Shown here in pieces: positions 18,195 through 26,173 of a stretch of DNA of 64,000 bases (its first letter is position 1; each line of letters starts with the position of its first letter). The notes beneath the pieces are model-generated. The model was not told the DNA's origin and did no database searches. It saw nothing but the letters and a program-made list of their open reading frames with translations. Source of the stretch: JALYXV01 sp963733505. GTDB taxonomy: Bacteria > Actinomycetota > Acidimicrobiia > Acidimicrobiales > Palsa-688. The stretch is from contig CAVTDW010000023.1 of assembly GCA_963733505.1 (NCBI GenBank), forward strand, positions 186,001 to 250,000, written 5' to 3'. The position numbers were made by a program, and so were the translations under genes.

Positions 18195-20485
18195 CCGACG
18201 TCGCCACCACTGCCACCACCGCCACCACCCACGCCATCAAGGGCAGGGTCGGGGAAAATGCCTCCCGCCCCGACGGGGGACCCAAGGTCCGGGGGGAGTT
18301 CGCCTTCTCCGGCGACCTCTGGGCCGATGGCATGCTCTGGGGCCGCACCCTGCGCTCGCCGCACCCGGCGGCGCGGATCGTCGCCATCGACATCTCGGCC
18401 GCCCTGCGCGTCCCCGGCGTCCACGCGGTCGTGACCGCCGCCGACCTGCCCGCATCGGTCAACTACGGGCTGGAGTGGCGCGACCAACCCGTCTTCGCCG
18501 CCGACGTCGTCCGCTACGTGGGCGAACCGGTCGCGGCGGTGGCGGCCGACCACCCCGAGGCGGCCCGCCTGGCGTGCCAGGCGATCCACGTCGAGTACGA
18601 ACCCCAGGTCCCCCTGCTCGACCCGGCCGAGGCCGCGACCGGGGTACCGATTCATCCCGACGGCAATGTCTTCCGGCAACTGACGATCCGCCGGGGCGAC
18701 CCGACGGCCCGAGGCCCCATCGTGGTCGAAGGGGACTACGAGGTGGGTATGCAGGACCAGGCCTTCATGGGCCCTGAAGCGGGCCTGGCCATTCCGGCCG
18801 ACGACGGCGGCATCGACCTCGTCGTTTCCACCCAATGGCTGCATAACGACCGCCTCCAGGTCGCGGAATGCCTCGGCCTGCCACCGGAGAAGGTGCGGCT
18901 CTCGCTGGGCGGCGTGGGCGGCGCGTTCGGCGCGCGCGAAGACGTGAGCCTGCAGATCCACGCCTGCCTGCTGGCCCAGCGCACCGGCCGGCCGATCAAG
19001 ATCGTCTACAGCCGGGAGGAGTCCTTCCTGGGCCACGTCCACCGCCACCCGGCGCGCATCTGGATGCGCCACAGCGCCGAGGTCGACGGTCGCCTGGTGT
19101 CGTTCGAAACCCGGATCCTGCTCGACGGCGGGGCGTACCGGTCGTCGAGCTACCACGTCGTGGCCAACGCCACCTGCTTCAGCGCCGGCCCCTACAAGGT
19201 GGAAAACGCCCTAGCCGAAGGCATCGGCGTGCGGACCAACAACCCTCCCTGTGGTGCGATGCGGGGCTTCGGTGCCGTGCAGGTCTGCTTCGCCCATGAA
19301 GCCCAGATGGACAAGCTGGCCGCGGCCTGCGGCCTCGATCCGGTGGAGATCCGGCTGCGCAACGCCCTGGCGCCCGGCGACCGGCTCTTGACCGGCCAGG
19401 TGATCGAGGGTGTGTTGCCGGTCGCCCGGGTCATCCGCGAAGCGGCCGCCTTGCCCCTCCCCGCTCCCGCCGAGGGCGCGGACCCGATGACGCGTCCCGG
19501 CGGCGCCGGGCGAACCGCAGATGCGGCCCACGTCCGGCGGGGGATCGGCTTCGCCGTCGGGTTCAAGAACCTGATGTACGCCGAGGGCTATATGGATGGC
19601 TCGGCCGCCCGCTGCCGGCTGAGCGACGGGCTGGCCACGGTGACGTGCGCCGCAGCCGAGGTCGGCCAGGGCTTCGTGACGCTCGCCCAGCAGATCGCCC
19701 GGACGGTCCTCGGCGTCGAGGACGTGCTGCTGGCGCCGGCCGACACCTCGATCGGCTCCGCGGGGTCGAGCTCCGCCAGCCGCCAGAGTTGGATGTCAGG
19801 GGGGGCGGTCGAGAAGGCGTGCCAGGCGGTGCGGGCGTCGTTGCTGCGCCACGTCGCCGAACGCCACGGGCTCGACCCGGCGCAGCTCACGATCACCGAC
19901 GGCCGCATCACCTCGACCGACGCCGCCCCACGCATCGATGTCGCGGTCGCCGACGCGGCGCCCGGCGTGGTGTTCGAGGAGGACGCCGAATACCACCACC
20001 GGGTGACCCACCCGCTGGACGACAACGGCCAAGGTGACGCCCACGTGTCGCTTGTCTGCGCCGCCCACCGGGCAGTGGTCGACGTCGACCCTGACCTGGG
20101 GATCATCCGGGTGGTGCAGGTCGTCACCGGCCAGGACGTGGGCAAGGCGCTGAACCCCTTGCAGGTCCTGGGCCAGATCGAGGGGGGAATCGCCCAGGGC
20201 CTGGGCCTGGCGACCATGGAGGAGCTCATCGTGCGCAACGGCCGAATCCTCAACCCCTCCTTCACCGACTACCTCATCCCCACGGCGCTCGACATGCCCG
20301 AGGTCGCAGCCACCCTGGTCGAGGAACCCGAGCCCGGCGCCCCCTTCGGCGCCAAAGGGGTGGGCGAACCGCCGACCATCTCCTCGACGCCGGCCATCGT
20401 GGCGGCGTTGCGGGCGGCCACCGGCATGGCGCTCACCCGGGTGCCCGTCCGCCCCCAGGACATCGCCCTGGGCGAACGCACATGA
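18191..20485 (+). CDS. Xanthine dehydrogenase-type molybdopterin subunit
   Basis: This is the catalytic subunit of the second molybdenum hydroxylase (764 residues, intact). Mo-pterin contacts are seen in GGVGGAFGAREDVSLQ, CGAMRGFGAVQ and EVGQGFVTLAQQ, and the base-catalyst region is APFGAKGVGEP. The similarity is to PucD/XdhA-type proteins more than to CO dehydrogenase, whose CSFR active-site loop is absent. It probably oxidises hypoxanthine or xanthine, given the purine enzymes around it. The ATG at 18191 overlaps the 2Fe-2S stop, and its TGA overlaps the oxygenase ATG. Confidence 0.88.
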   Translation: MTDVATTATTATTHAIKGRVGENASRPDGGPKVRGEFAFSGDLWADGMLWGRTLRSPHPAARIVAIDISAALRVPGVHAVVTAADLPASVNYGLEWRDQPVFAADVVRYVGEPVAAVAADHPEAARLACQAIHVEYEPQVPLLDPAEAATGVPIHPDGNVFRQLTIRRGDPTARGPIVVEGDYEVGMQDQAFMGPEAGLAIPADDGGIDLVVSTQWLHNDRLQVAECLGLPPEKVRLSLGGVGGAFGAREDVSLQIHACLLAQRTGRPIKIVYSREESFLGHVHRHPARIWMRHSAEVDGRLVSFETRILLDGGAYRSSSYHVVANATCFSAGPYKVENALAEGIGVRTNNPPCGAMRGFGAVQVCFAHEAQMDKLAAACGLDPVEIRLRNALAPGDRLLTGQVIEGVLPVARVIREAAALPLPAPAEGADPMTRPGGAGRTADAAHVRRGIGFAVGFKNLMYAEGYMDGSAARCRLSDGLATVTCAAAEVGQGFVTLAQQIARTVLGVEDVLLAPADTSIGSAGSSSASRQSWMSGGAVEKACQAVRASLLRHVAERHGLDPAQLTITDGRITSTDAAPRIDVAVADAAPGVVFEEDAEYHHRVTHPLDDNGQGDAHVSLVCAAHRAVVDVDPDLGIIRVVQVVTGQDVGKALNPLQVLGQIEGGIAQGLGLATMEELIVRNGRILNPSFTDYLIPTALDMPEVAATLVEEPEPGAPFGAKGVGEPPTISSTPAIVAALRAATGMALTRVPVRPQDIALGERT

Positions 20486-21468
20486 GCGAGATCCTCGACG
20501 TCGACCTGCTGGCATTCGAACGGGGGGCCGGCCCGGCTCGCCGGGCGGTCATCGACGGGGTGATGCGCAGCCTGGGCACCGGCTTCGTCTACACGTCGCA
20601 CGACCTACCCGAGGCCCTGCTGGACGAGGCCTACGCGATGCTGGCGGCGTTCTTCGCCCTGCCGGTCGACGCCAAGGCCCGGTGGGTGGCACCCGAAAGC
20701 CATGGCCAGACCGGCTACACCGGCCTCCTCGTCGAGACCGCCGCGGGCGCCGAGCAGGCCGACTGGAAGGAGATGCTCAACTGGGGCACCGAGCTCCCCC
20801 GAGCCCACCCCCTCCGCCGGCGCTACCCCAGCCACTACCACGACCAGGTCCTGCCCGAGGCCGACGTGCCCGGCATCACCGCGGTCCTCCGGACGTTCCA
20901 CCAACGGGTTCACGACATCCAGCGCCGGTTCCTCAGGATCGTCGCAGTCGGGCTGGGATGCGACGAGTCGTTCTTCGACGACCTCCTGAAGGACGGCTCG
21001 AATCTGACCCGGGCCATCCACTACCCACCGATGGCCAGCGCCCCCGAACCGGGCCACGTGTGGGCCGCCCCCCACACCGACATCAACCTCGTCACCGCCC
21101 TCCCGCGAGCCAGCGGCCCGGGCCTGCAGGTCCTGACCGCCGACGGCTGGGCCGACGTCGATGCCCCGCCGGGCAAGGTCATCATGAACAGCGGCATCAT
21201 GCTCGAACGCCTGACCAACGGCACCATCGCCGCCGGCGTCCACCGGGTGGCGGCCCCGGCGGCCCCCGCCGACAAGGCCGGGAAGTCCGGGGGGCCGACG
21301 GCTGACCGCTATTCGGTCGTCCAGTTCTGCCACCCGGCGCCGTGGTTCGTGCTCAGCCCGCTGCCTGCATGCGTCACGCCCGAGCGTCCCGCGCGCTACG
21401 GCGCCATCGAATCCGGGGCCCTGCTCGAACGGGTCCTCTGGGACATCAACATGCTGTCGCCCGGCTAA
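20482..21468 (+). CDS. 2-oxoglutarate/Fe(II)-dependent oxygenase, isopenicillin-N-synthase-like
   Basis: This cytoplasmic non-haem iron oxygenase is 328 residues long. The iron facial triad is H198 and D200 (APHTDIN) with H254 (GVHRV), and the 2-oxoglutarate-binding RxS pair is R276/S278 (RYSVVQF). The N-terminal DIOX_N-like part has LGTGFVYTSHDLP. It is translationally coupled to the Mo subunit by an ATGA overlap, which ties it to purine or N-heterocycle oxidation. It is not the TauD-type fold of fungal xanthine dioxygenase. Substrate unknown; hydroxylation or N-dealkylation of a modified base is a reasonable guess. Confidence 0.82.
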   Translation: MSEILDVDLLAFERGAGPARRAVIDGVMRSLGTGFVYTSHDLPEALLDEAYAMLAAFFALPVDAKARWVAPESHGQTGYTGLLVETAAGAEQADWKEMLNWGTELPRAHPLRRRYPSHYHDQVLPEADVPGITAVLRTFHQRVHDIQRRFLRIVAVGLGCDESFFDDLLKDGSNLTRAIHYPPMASAPEPGHVWAAPHTDINLVTALPRASGPGLQVLTADGWADVDAPPGKVIMNSGIMLERLTNGTIAAGVHRVAAPAAPADKAGKSGGPTADRYSVVQFCHPAPWFVLSPLPACVTPERPARYGAIESGALLERVLWDINMLSPG

Positions 21469-21477
21469 TTTTTTCCC

Positions 21478-21990
21478 ATGGAAGCCTCCGATGGTCCTGA
21501 CCGCGAGGTGTTGACCTGGGCCGGCTTCGGCGAGGCCAGCCGGGCGCTGGCCCAGCAGGTGGCCGATAGCGGGTTCCGACCCGACCTGGTGCTCGCCATC
21601 GCCCGCGGCGGCCTGGCCGTGGCCGGAGCGTTGGCCTACGCCCTGGCGGTGAAGAACTGCTTCGCCATGAACGTCGAGTTCTACACCGGCGTCGACGAGC
21701 GCATCGACGTCCCGGTGATGCTGCCTCCGATGCTTGACCTGGTCGACATCACCGGCATGCGGGTGCTCGTCGCCGACGACGTGGCCGACACCGGCCGGAC
21801 CCTCGAACTGGTCCACCAGGTCATCGGCAGCAACGTGAGCGAAGCGCGCTGTGCCGTGCTCTACCAGAAGCCCCGATCGGTGATCGATTGCCACTATGTC
21901 TGGCGGCGCACCGACAAGTGGATCAACTTTCCCTGGTCGACCGAAGACCCTGTCTGGATCCCCGAACCGCTCCACTCCGAGCCGGTCTGA
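21478..21990 (+). CDS. Phosphoribosyltransferase (purine salvage-like)
   Basis: This 170-residue type I phosphoribosyltransferase has the PRPP loop VLVADDVADTGRT at residues 96-108 and IARGGLAVAGALAYAL near residue 40. The C-terminal WINFPWSTEDPV pattern resembles xanthine/guanine or hypoxanthine phosphoribosyltransferases. It would transfer ribose-5-phosphate from PRPP to a free base and so compete with oxidation. It starts nine bases after the oxygenase and probably belongs to the same operon. Confidence 0.82.
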   Translation: MEASDGPDREVLTWAGFGEASRALAQQVADSGFRPDLVLAIARGGLAVAGALAYALAVKNCFAMNVEFYTGVDERIDVPVMLPPMLDLVDITGMRVLVADDVADTGRTLELVHQVIGSNVSEARCAVLYQKPRSVIDCHYVWRRTDKWINFPWSTEDPVWIPEPLHSEPV

Positions 21991-22019
21991 TCCTCGGGCA
22001 GCCGCCGTAGGCTTGCCCG

Positions 22020-23477
22020 ATGCTCGTCGACGCCGACGCCTACCAGCACGCCGTCACCCGGTTCCGGGAACAACGCATCGTCCTGCCCACCTTCGCCCAG
22101 CTGGCCGACCCGTCCACCATGGCGCCGGCCATCTCCGCCGCCCTCGGCCGCATCGACCGCAATGCCGCCGATCCCGCCAACCTCTTCCGGGTCCACTGGT
22201 ACAACCACGGCCTGACCGCCCATCCGGGCCGCGCATCGGTGCCCGACCACCTGGTTCTGCCGTCCTCGCTCACCGGTGTCGCCGCCCCGATCGTCCTGCT
22301 GCTCGGCAATCGTTTCCCCCTGATCGGCGCCCACAAGGTGCTGGCCGCCTACGCCTGCCTGGCGCCGCAGATCGTGACCGGCCAGTTCGACCCGACCTGG
22401 CAACGGGCGGTGTGGCCGTCGACCGGCAACTACGCCCGAGGGGGCGTCGCCATCTCCCGGCTGATGGGCTGCCGGGGCATCGCGGTCCTGCCTGAGAACA
22501 TGAGCCGGGCCCGCTTCGCCTGGCTGGACGCCTGGGTCACCGACCCGGCCGACATCATCCGCACCCCAGGCTCGGAGAGCAACGTCCGCGAAATCTACGA
22601 GGCGTGCGACGAGCTGGCGGCCGACCCGGGCAATGTGGTCTTCAACCAGTTCAGCCAGTTCGCCAACCACCTGGTCCACTACCAGGCGACGGGCCAGGCC
22701 GCGGCTTCGGTTTTCGACGCCCTGCCCGCCGGCGGTCGGCTGGCGGCGTTCGTGGCCGCCACCGGCTCGGCGGGCACCATCGCGGCCGGTGACTACCTGA
22801 AGGAGCGCTACGGCTCGCTCACCGTGGCGGTCGAGGCGCTCGAATGCCCGACCATGCTGTACAACGGCTTCGGGGAGCACAACATCCAAGGAATCGGCGA
22901 CAAGCACATCCCGCTGATCCACAACGTGACGGCCAACGACGCCGTGGTGGCGGTATCGGACCGGGCCACCGACGCCCTCGACGTGCTGTTCAACACGGGA
23001 AAAGGGGCAGCCCATCTGGTCGACCACGTCGGCGTGGCGCCCGAGACCGTGGCGCAACTGGGCAACCTGGGACTGTCGGGCATTTGCAACATGCTGGCGT
23101 CCATCAAGCTGGCCAAGCGGCTCCACCTCGGACCCGACGACGTCGTGGTGACCGTCGCCACCGACAGTGCCGAGCTGTACGCCACCGAGCGGGCGGCCCG
23201 GGTGGCGGCGGACCCGCAGTGGGACCCGGCCGCGGTCTTCGACGAGCATCTGCGCCAGGTGACCGACGATCACGTGCTGGAACTGACCGCCGTCGACCGC
23301 GACCGCATCTTCAACCTGGGCTACTTCACCTGGGTCGAGCAGCGCGGCGTCACCCTCCTGGACTTCGAAGCCCGCCGCGACCAGGCATTCTGGCGGGACC
23401 TGCGGGGACTGGTGGCGCAATGGGACGAGATGATCGAGGAGTTCAACGCCCGCACCGGCGTCGGGGCGGCCACGTGA
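22020..23477 (+). CDS. Fold-type II PLP-dependent enzyme, cysteine synthase/threonine dehydratase superfamily
   Basis: This 485-residue protein belongs to the tryptophan-synthase-beta superfamily. The probable PLP lysine is in RFPLIGAHKVLAAY, the phosphate/asparagine loop in WPSTGNYARGGVAISRL, and a glycine-rich part in FVAATGSAGTIAAGDYL. Such enzymes eliminate or replace a beta-substituent of an amino acid, for example diaminopropionate or a carbamoylated serine. It is longer than cysteine synthase (about 310) and lacks a regulatory ACT or CBS domain. It follows the phosphoribosyltransferase by 29 bases. The substrate is unknown, although context suggests an amino acid released from purine breakdown. 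Confidence 0.78.
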   Translation: MLVDADAYQHAVTRFREQRIVLPTFAQLADPSTMAPAISAALGRIDRNAADPANLFRVHWYNHGLTAHPGRASVPDHLVLPSSLTGVAAPIVLLLGNRFPLIGAHKVLAAYACLAPQIVTGQFDPTWQRAVWPSTGNYARGGVAISRLMGCRGIAVLPENMSRARFAWLDAWVTDPADIIRTPGSESNVREIYEACDELAADPGNVVFNQFSQFANHLVHYQATGQAAASVFDALPAGGRLAAFVAATGSAGTIAAGDYLKERYGSLTVAVEALECPTMLYNGFGEHNIQGIGDKHIPLIHNVTANDAVVAVSDRATDALDVLFNTGKGAAHLVDHVGVAPETVAQLGNLGLSGICNMLASIKLAKRLHLGPDDVVVTVATDSAELYATERAARVAADPQWDPAAVFDEHLRQVTDDHVLELTAVDRDRIFNLGYFTWVEQRGVTLLDFEARRDQAFWRDLRGLVAQWDEMIEEFNARTGVGAAT

Positions 23478-23485
23478 CCCCGATT

Positions 23486-23502
23486 GCCCCCGTTTTGGGG
23501 GC
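23486..23502 (+). terminator. Hairpin after the PLP enzyme gene
   Basis: GCCCCC (23486-23491) pairs with GGGGGC (23497-23502) around GTTTT, nine bases after the stop codon. The T-rich loop and a short downstream GTTT give a weak intrinsic-terminator character. Confidence 0.55.
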
Positions 23503-23509
23503 GTTTCAG

Positions 23510-23560
23510 CGCTTTGGGCCCACTTATCGTCGCCCAGCAGCAACAAGTGGACCCAAAGCG
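23510..23560 (+). repeat. Long inverted repeat in a hairpin-rich intergenic gap
   Basis: CGCTTTGGGCCCACTT (23510-23525) pairs with AAGTGGACCCAAAGCG (23545-23560) at 15 of 16 positions around a 19-base loop. A third stem, CGCCCAG (23569-23575) with CTGGGCG (23587-23593), follows. With the hairpin at 23486 these fill nearly all of the 127-base gap. Confidence 0.65.
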
Positions 23561-23604
23561 GCAAGTGTCGCCCAGACCGCACGCCGCTGGGCGATCGGAG
23601 CCGG

Positions 23605-25005
23605 TTGAGAGGCGGATTTCGGCCCCGATTCGGTCGGCGCAGCACGACGGACGGGACCGACGACCCGTTGCTATGGCGATCGCGGGGCGCCCCGGTGCTG
23701 CAGTGTGCCGGTTGCGGCGCCGTGGCCGGCCAGGGCGATCCGTGGCCGTGGAGCTGCCCGAAGCGGCGCGACGGCGACGACATCGACCATGTGATTGTTC
23801 CCCAGCTGGACTTGGCCGGGGTGCCGCTGGTCATGTCCGACAGCGCCAACCCGTTCATCCGCTACCGGGGCCGGCTCTCGTCGTATCACCTCTGGGTGGG
23901 GGCAGGCCGAGATGACCAATCGTTCGTCGCTCTGGTCAAGTCGCTCGACGCCGCGGTGGCCCGCGTGGCAGGAGCCGGGTTCCGCGTCACCCCGCTCGCC
24001 CATTTTCCCGACCTTGACGAGGCCGTCGGCACGCGGGTCTGGGTCAAGGACGAAACCGGCAACGTCGCCGGGTCCCACAAGGGCCGCCACCTCTTCGGGG
24101 TGTTGCTGCTGCTGCGGGTGCTCGAGGCGCTCGGCCACGACGTGAGCGGGGAACTGGTCATCGCCAGCTGCGGCAACGCCGCCTTGGCGGCGGCAACGGT
24201 CGCCTCGGCCGGTGGGCGCCACCTCACCGCGTTCGTCCCCGCGGGTGGCGACCCGGGAGTCCGGGCGCTGCTGGCGGCCGCGGGCGCCGCCGTCGAGGTC
24301 TGCCCGCGAGACGGGCGGCCCGGGGACCCGTGTTACCGGCGGCTCCGCCAGGCTGTGGCCGGGGGGGCCATTGCGTTCAGTTGCCAGGGACCGGACAACG
24401 GCTTCGCCATCGAGGGTGCCTCCACCCTCGCCTGGGAAGTGGCCGAGGCCCGAGCCGGGGCGCTCGACCGGGTGGTGATCCAAGTCGGCGGCGGGGCGCT
24501 GGCGGCGGCGTGCGTTCGAGGTTTCGAGGTGCTTGGGTTCGCGCCGGTGCTCGACACGGTGCAGACCACGGCCGCCCATCCGCTGGAACGGGCGGTCGGG
24601 CGCCTGCGCGAGCGGGCCCAGGCGCTGGGCAGCGTGGACGCCGCCGTGGCCGACGCGGCCACCCATCGAAGCGCCTACATGTGGCCCTGGGAGACCGAGG
24701 CGGCCAGCGTGGCCACCGGCATCCTGGACGACGAAACCTACGACTGGCTGGTCGTTGCCCGGGCCATGCTGGCGACGGGCGGGGCCGCGGTCGTGGTGGG
24801 TGAGGCGGCGCTGCAGGACGCCAACGCGCTGGCCCGCTCGGCGACCGGCATCGACGTGGACGAGACGGGCTCCGCCGGGCTGGCGGGGCTGCTTTCGCAG
24901 GTTCGGGCGGGACGGGTCGAGCCCGGGTCCGAGGTGCTGGTGGTGTTCACGGGGCGCCGGCGGCCGACGTCAGGGAGCCCGGACGAGGACGTCTCGGTCG
25001 AGTGA
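23605..25005 (+). CDS. Threonine synthase-like PLP enzyme with N-terminal zinc-ribbon-like motif
   Basis: This second fold-type II PLP protein (about 466 residues) has its lysine in NVAGSHKGRHLFGV, the asparagine loop in VIASCGNAALAAATVA and a glycine-rich phosphate site in VIQVGGGALAAACV. An N-terminal pair CAGCG ... WSCPK looks like a small zinc ribbon, as in some threonine synthases. The TTG at 23605 is the first start; later GTG codons near 23695 are equally possible because the first 30 residues are Arg-rich and unconserved. It overlaps the convergent hydroxyacid oxidase gene by 36 bases. Possible reactions are ammonia or water elimination from an amino acid. Confidence 0.72.
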   Translation: MRGGFRPRFGRRSTTDGTDDPLLWRSRGAPVLQCAGCGAVAGQGDPWPWSCPKRRDGDDIDHVIVPQLDLAGVPLVMSDSANPFIRYRGRLSSYHLWVGAGRDDQSFVALVKSLDAAVARVAGAGFRVTPLAHFPDLDEAVGTRVWVKDETGNVAGSHKGRHLFGVLLLLRVLEALGHDVSGELVIASCGNAALAAATVASAGGRHLTAFVPAGGDPGVRALLAAAGAAVEVCPRDGRPGDPCYRRLRQAVAGGAIAFSCQGPDNGFAIEGASTLAWEVAEARAGALDRVVIQVGGGALAAACVRGFEVLGFAPVLDTVQTTAAHPLERAVGRLRERAQALGSVDAAVADAATHRSAYMWPWETEAASVATGILDDETYDWLVVARAMLATGGAAVVVGEAALQDANALARSATGIDVDETGSAGLAGLLSQVRAGRVEPGSEVLVVFTGRRRPTSGSPDEDVSVE

Positions 25006-26139
25006 TTTGAGCGACGCGTGGCCACTCAGGGCGACGGTCAAGTCGAGTTCTGCGAGGAGGCAGCGCAGGACGTGGCCGACGCCGTCGGCCCCGCCGATGG
25101 CCAGGCCATAGACGTAGGGGCGACCGACGAGCACCGCCTGGGCGCCGAGGGCGATGGCCTTGACGATGTCGCTGCCGGTGCGGATGCCGGAGTCGAACAG
25201 GACTGCCGTGTCGCCGCCGGCGGCGCACACCTGGACGATTTCGGGGAGGCAGTCGAGGGCGGGGCGGGCGCCGTCGATCTGGCGGCCGCCGTGGTTGGAG
25301 ACGACGATCCCGTCGACACCGGCGTCGAGCGCTGCCCGGGCGTCGTCGGGGTGGCACACCCCCTTGACCAGGATCGGGAGGCTGGTTTGGTCCCGGAGCC
25401 AGGCGAGGTCGGCCCAGGTGAGCGACGGGTCGCCGAACATCGCCGCCCAGTGCGCGATGGCGCCCGCCGGGTCGTCCTCGGGGGGGCGGGCGAGGCCGGC
25501 GCGAAAGGCCGGGTCGCTCAGGTAGTTGGCGATCCCTCGGCCGTGCAGCATGGGCAGGTAGGCGTGGGCCAGGTCGCGGGGCCGCCAGGAGAGGGTCCAG
25601 GTGTCGAGTGTCACGACGATGGCGCCAAAGCCCGCCCGCTCGGCCCTCGTGACCAGGCTGCGCGCCACGTCGCGGTCCTTGGGCCAGTAGAGCTGGAACC
25701 AGGCTGACACCGCCGGTTCGGCCGCCATGACGTCCTCCATCGGCGTGCTGGCCACCGTGGACAGGACCATCGGGAGTCCGGTGGCGGCCGCGGCGCGGGC
25801 CACGGCCAGTTCCGCCTCCGGATGGACGATGCCGATGGCGCCGATGGGTGCCAGCAGGATTGGCGCCGGCAGGGCGAGGCCGAGCACCTCGGTGCTGAGG
25901 TCGCGCTGGGCGACGCCTCGCAGGAGCCGGGGCACGATCTGCCATCGCTCGAATGCCGCCCGGTTGGCCCGGGCCGTCAGTTCGGTGCCGGCCGAGCCGG
26001 CCACATAGGCGAAGGCTTCGGGGCTCAAGACCTGGCGGGCCGCCGCTTCGATGCCCTCATAGGTCACCGGGTAGGGCGGCTTCTGGCCGCTGATGCCTGC
26101 CAGGAACAACTCCAGTTGGAAGTCTCCGAAATGGGGCAC
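24970..26139 (-). CDS. FMN-dependent alpha-hydroxy-acid oxidase (lactate/glycolate oxidase family)
   Basis: This flavoenzyme oxidises a 2-hydroxy acid to the 2-keto acid. The family active-site signature VSNHGGRQIDGARPALD carries the catalytic His and Arg, and FMN contacts appear in APIGAIGIVHPEAE, KGVCHPDDA and DSGIRTGSDIVKA. Length is 389 residues from GTG at 26139, chosen because it gives the short conserved N-terminus (PHFGDFQLELFL). It may act as a lactate monooxygenase-like or glycolate-type enzyme. It is convergent with the PLP gene, and their 3' ends overlap by 36 bases. A role in clearing glyoxylate- or lactate-related ends of purine breakdown is an inference. Confidence 0.85.
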   Translation of the reverse strand: MPHFGDFQLELFLAGISGQKPPYPVTYEGIEAAARQVLSPEAFAYVAGSAGTELTARANRAAFERWQIVPRLLRGVAQRDLSTEVLGLALPAPILLAPIGAIGIVHPEAELAVARAAAATGLPMVLSTVASTPMEDVMAAEPAVSAWFQLYWPKDRDVARSLVTRAERAGFGAIVVTLDTWTLSWRPRDLAHAYLPMLHGRGIANYLSDPAFRAGLARPPEDDPAGAIAHWAAMFGDPSLTWADLAWLRDQTSLPILVKGVCHPDDARAALDAGVDGIVVSNHGGRQIDGARPALDCLPEIVQVCAAGGDTAVLFDSGIRTGSDIVKAIALGAQAVLVGRPYVYGLAIGGADGVGHVLRCLLAELDLTVALSGHASLKSLDRDVLVRAP

Positions 26140-26173
26140 GGCCCGCCAGGCTAGGCAGGATCCAGGCGGTGTT

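Noticed and set aside
17522..20485. A single 987-codon frame covering the FAD C-terminus and the Mo subunit
   Set aside because: Between about 17700 and 18190 the conserved 2Fe-2S subunit lies in another frame, so the frame is open only by chance there.
21894..23858. 654-codon minus-strand open frame opposite the PLP enzyme
   Set aside because: No recognisable domain, skewed composition, and it spans the hairpin-rich gap; the plus-strand gene is clearly real.
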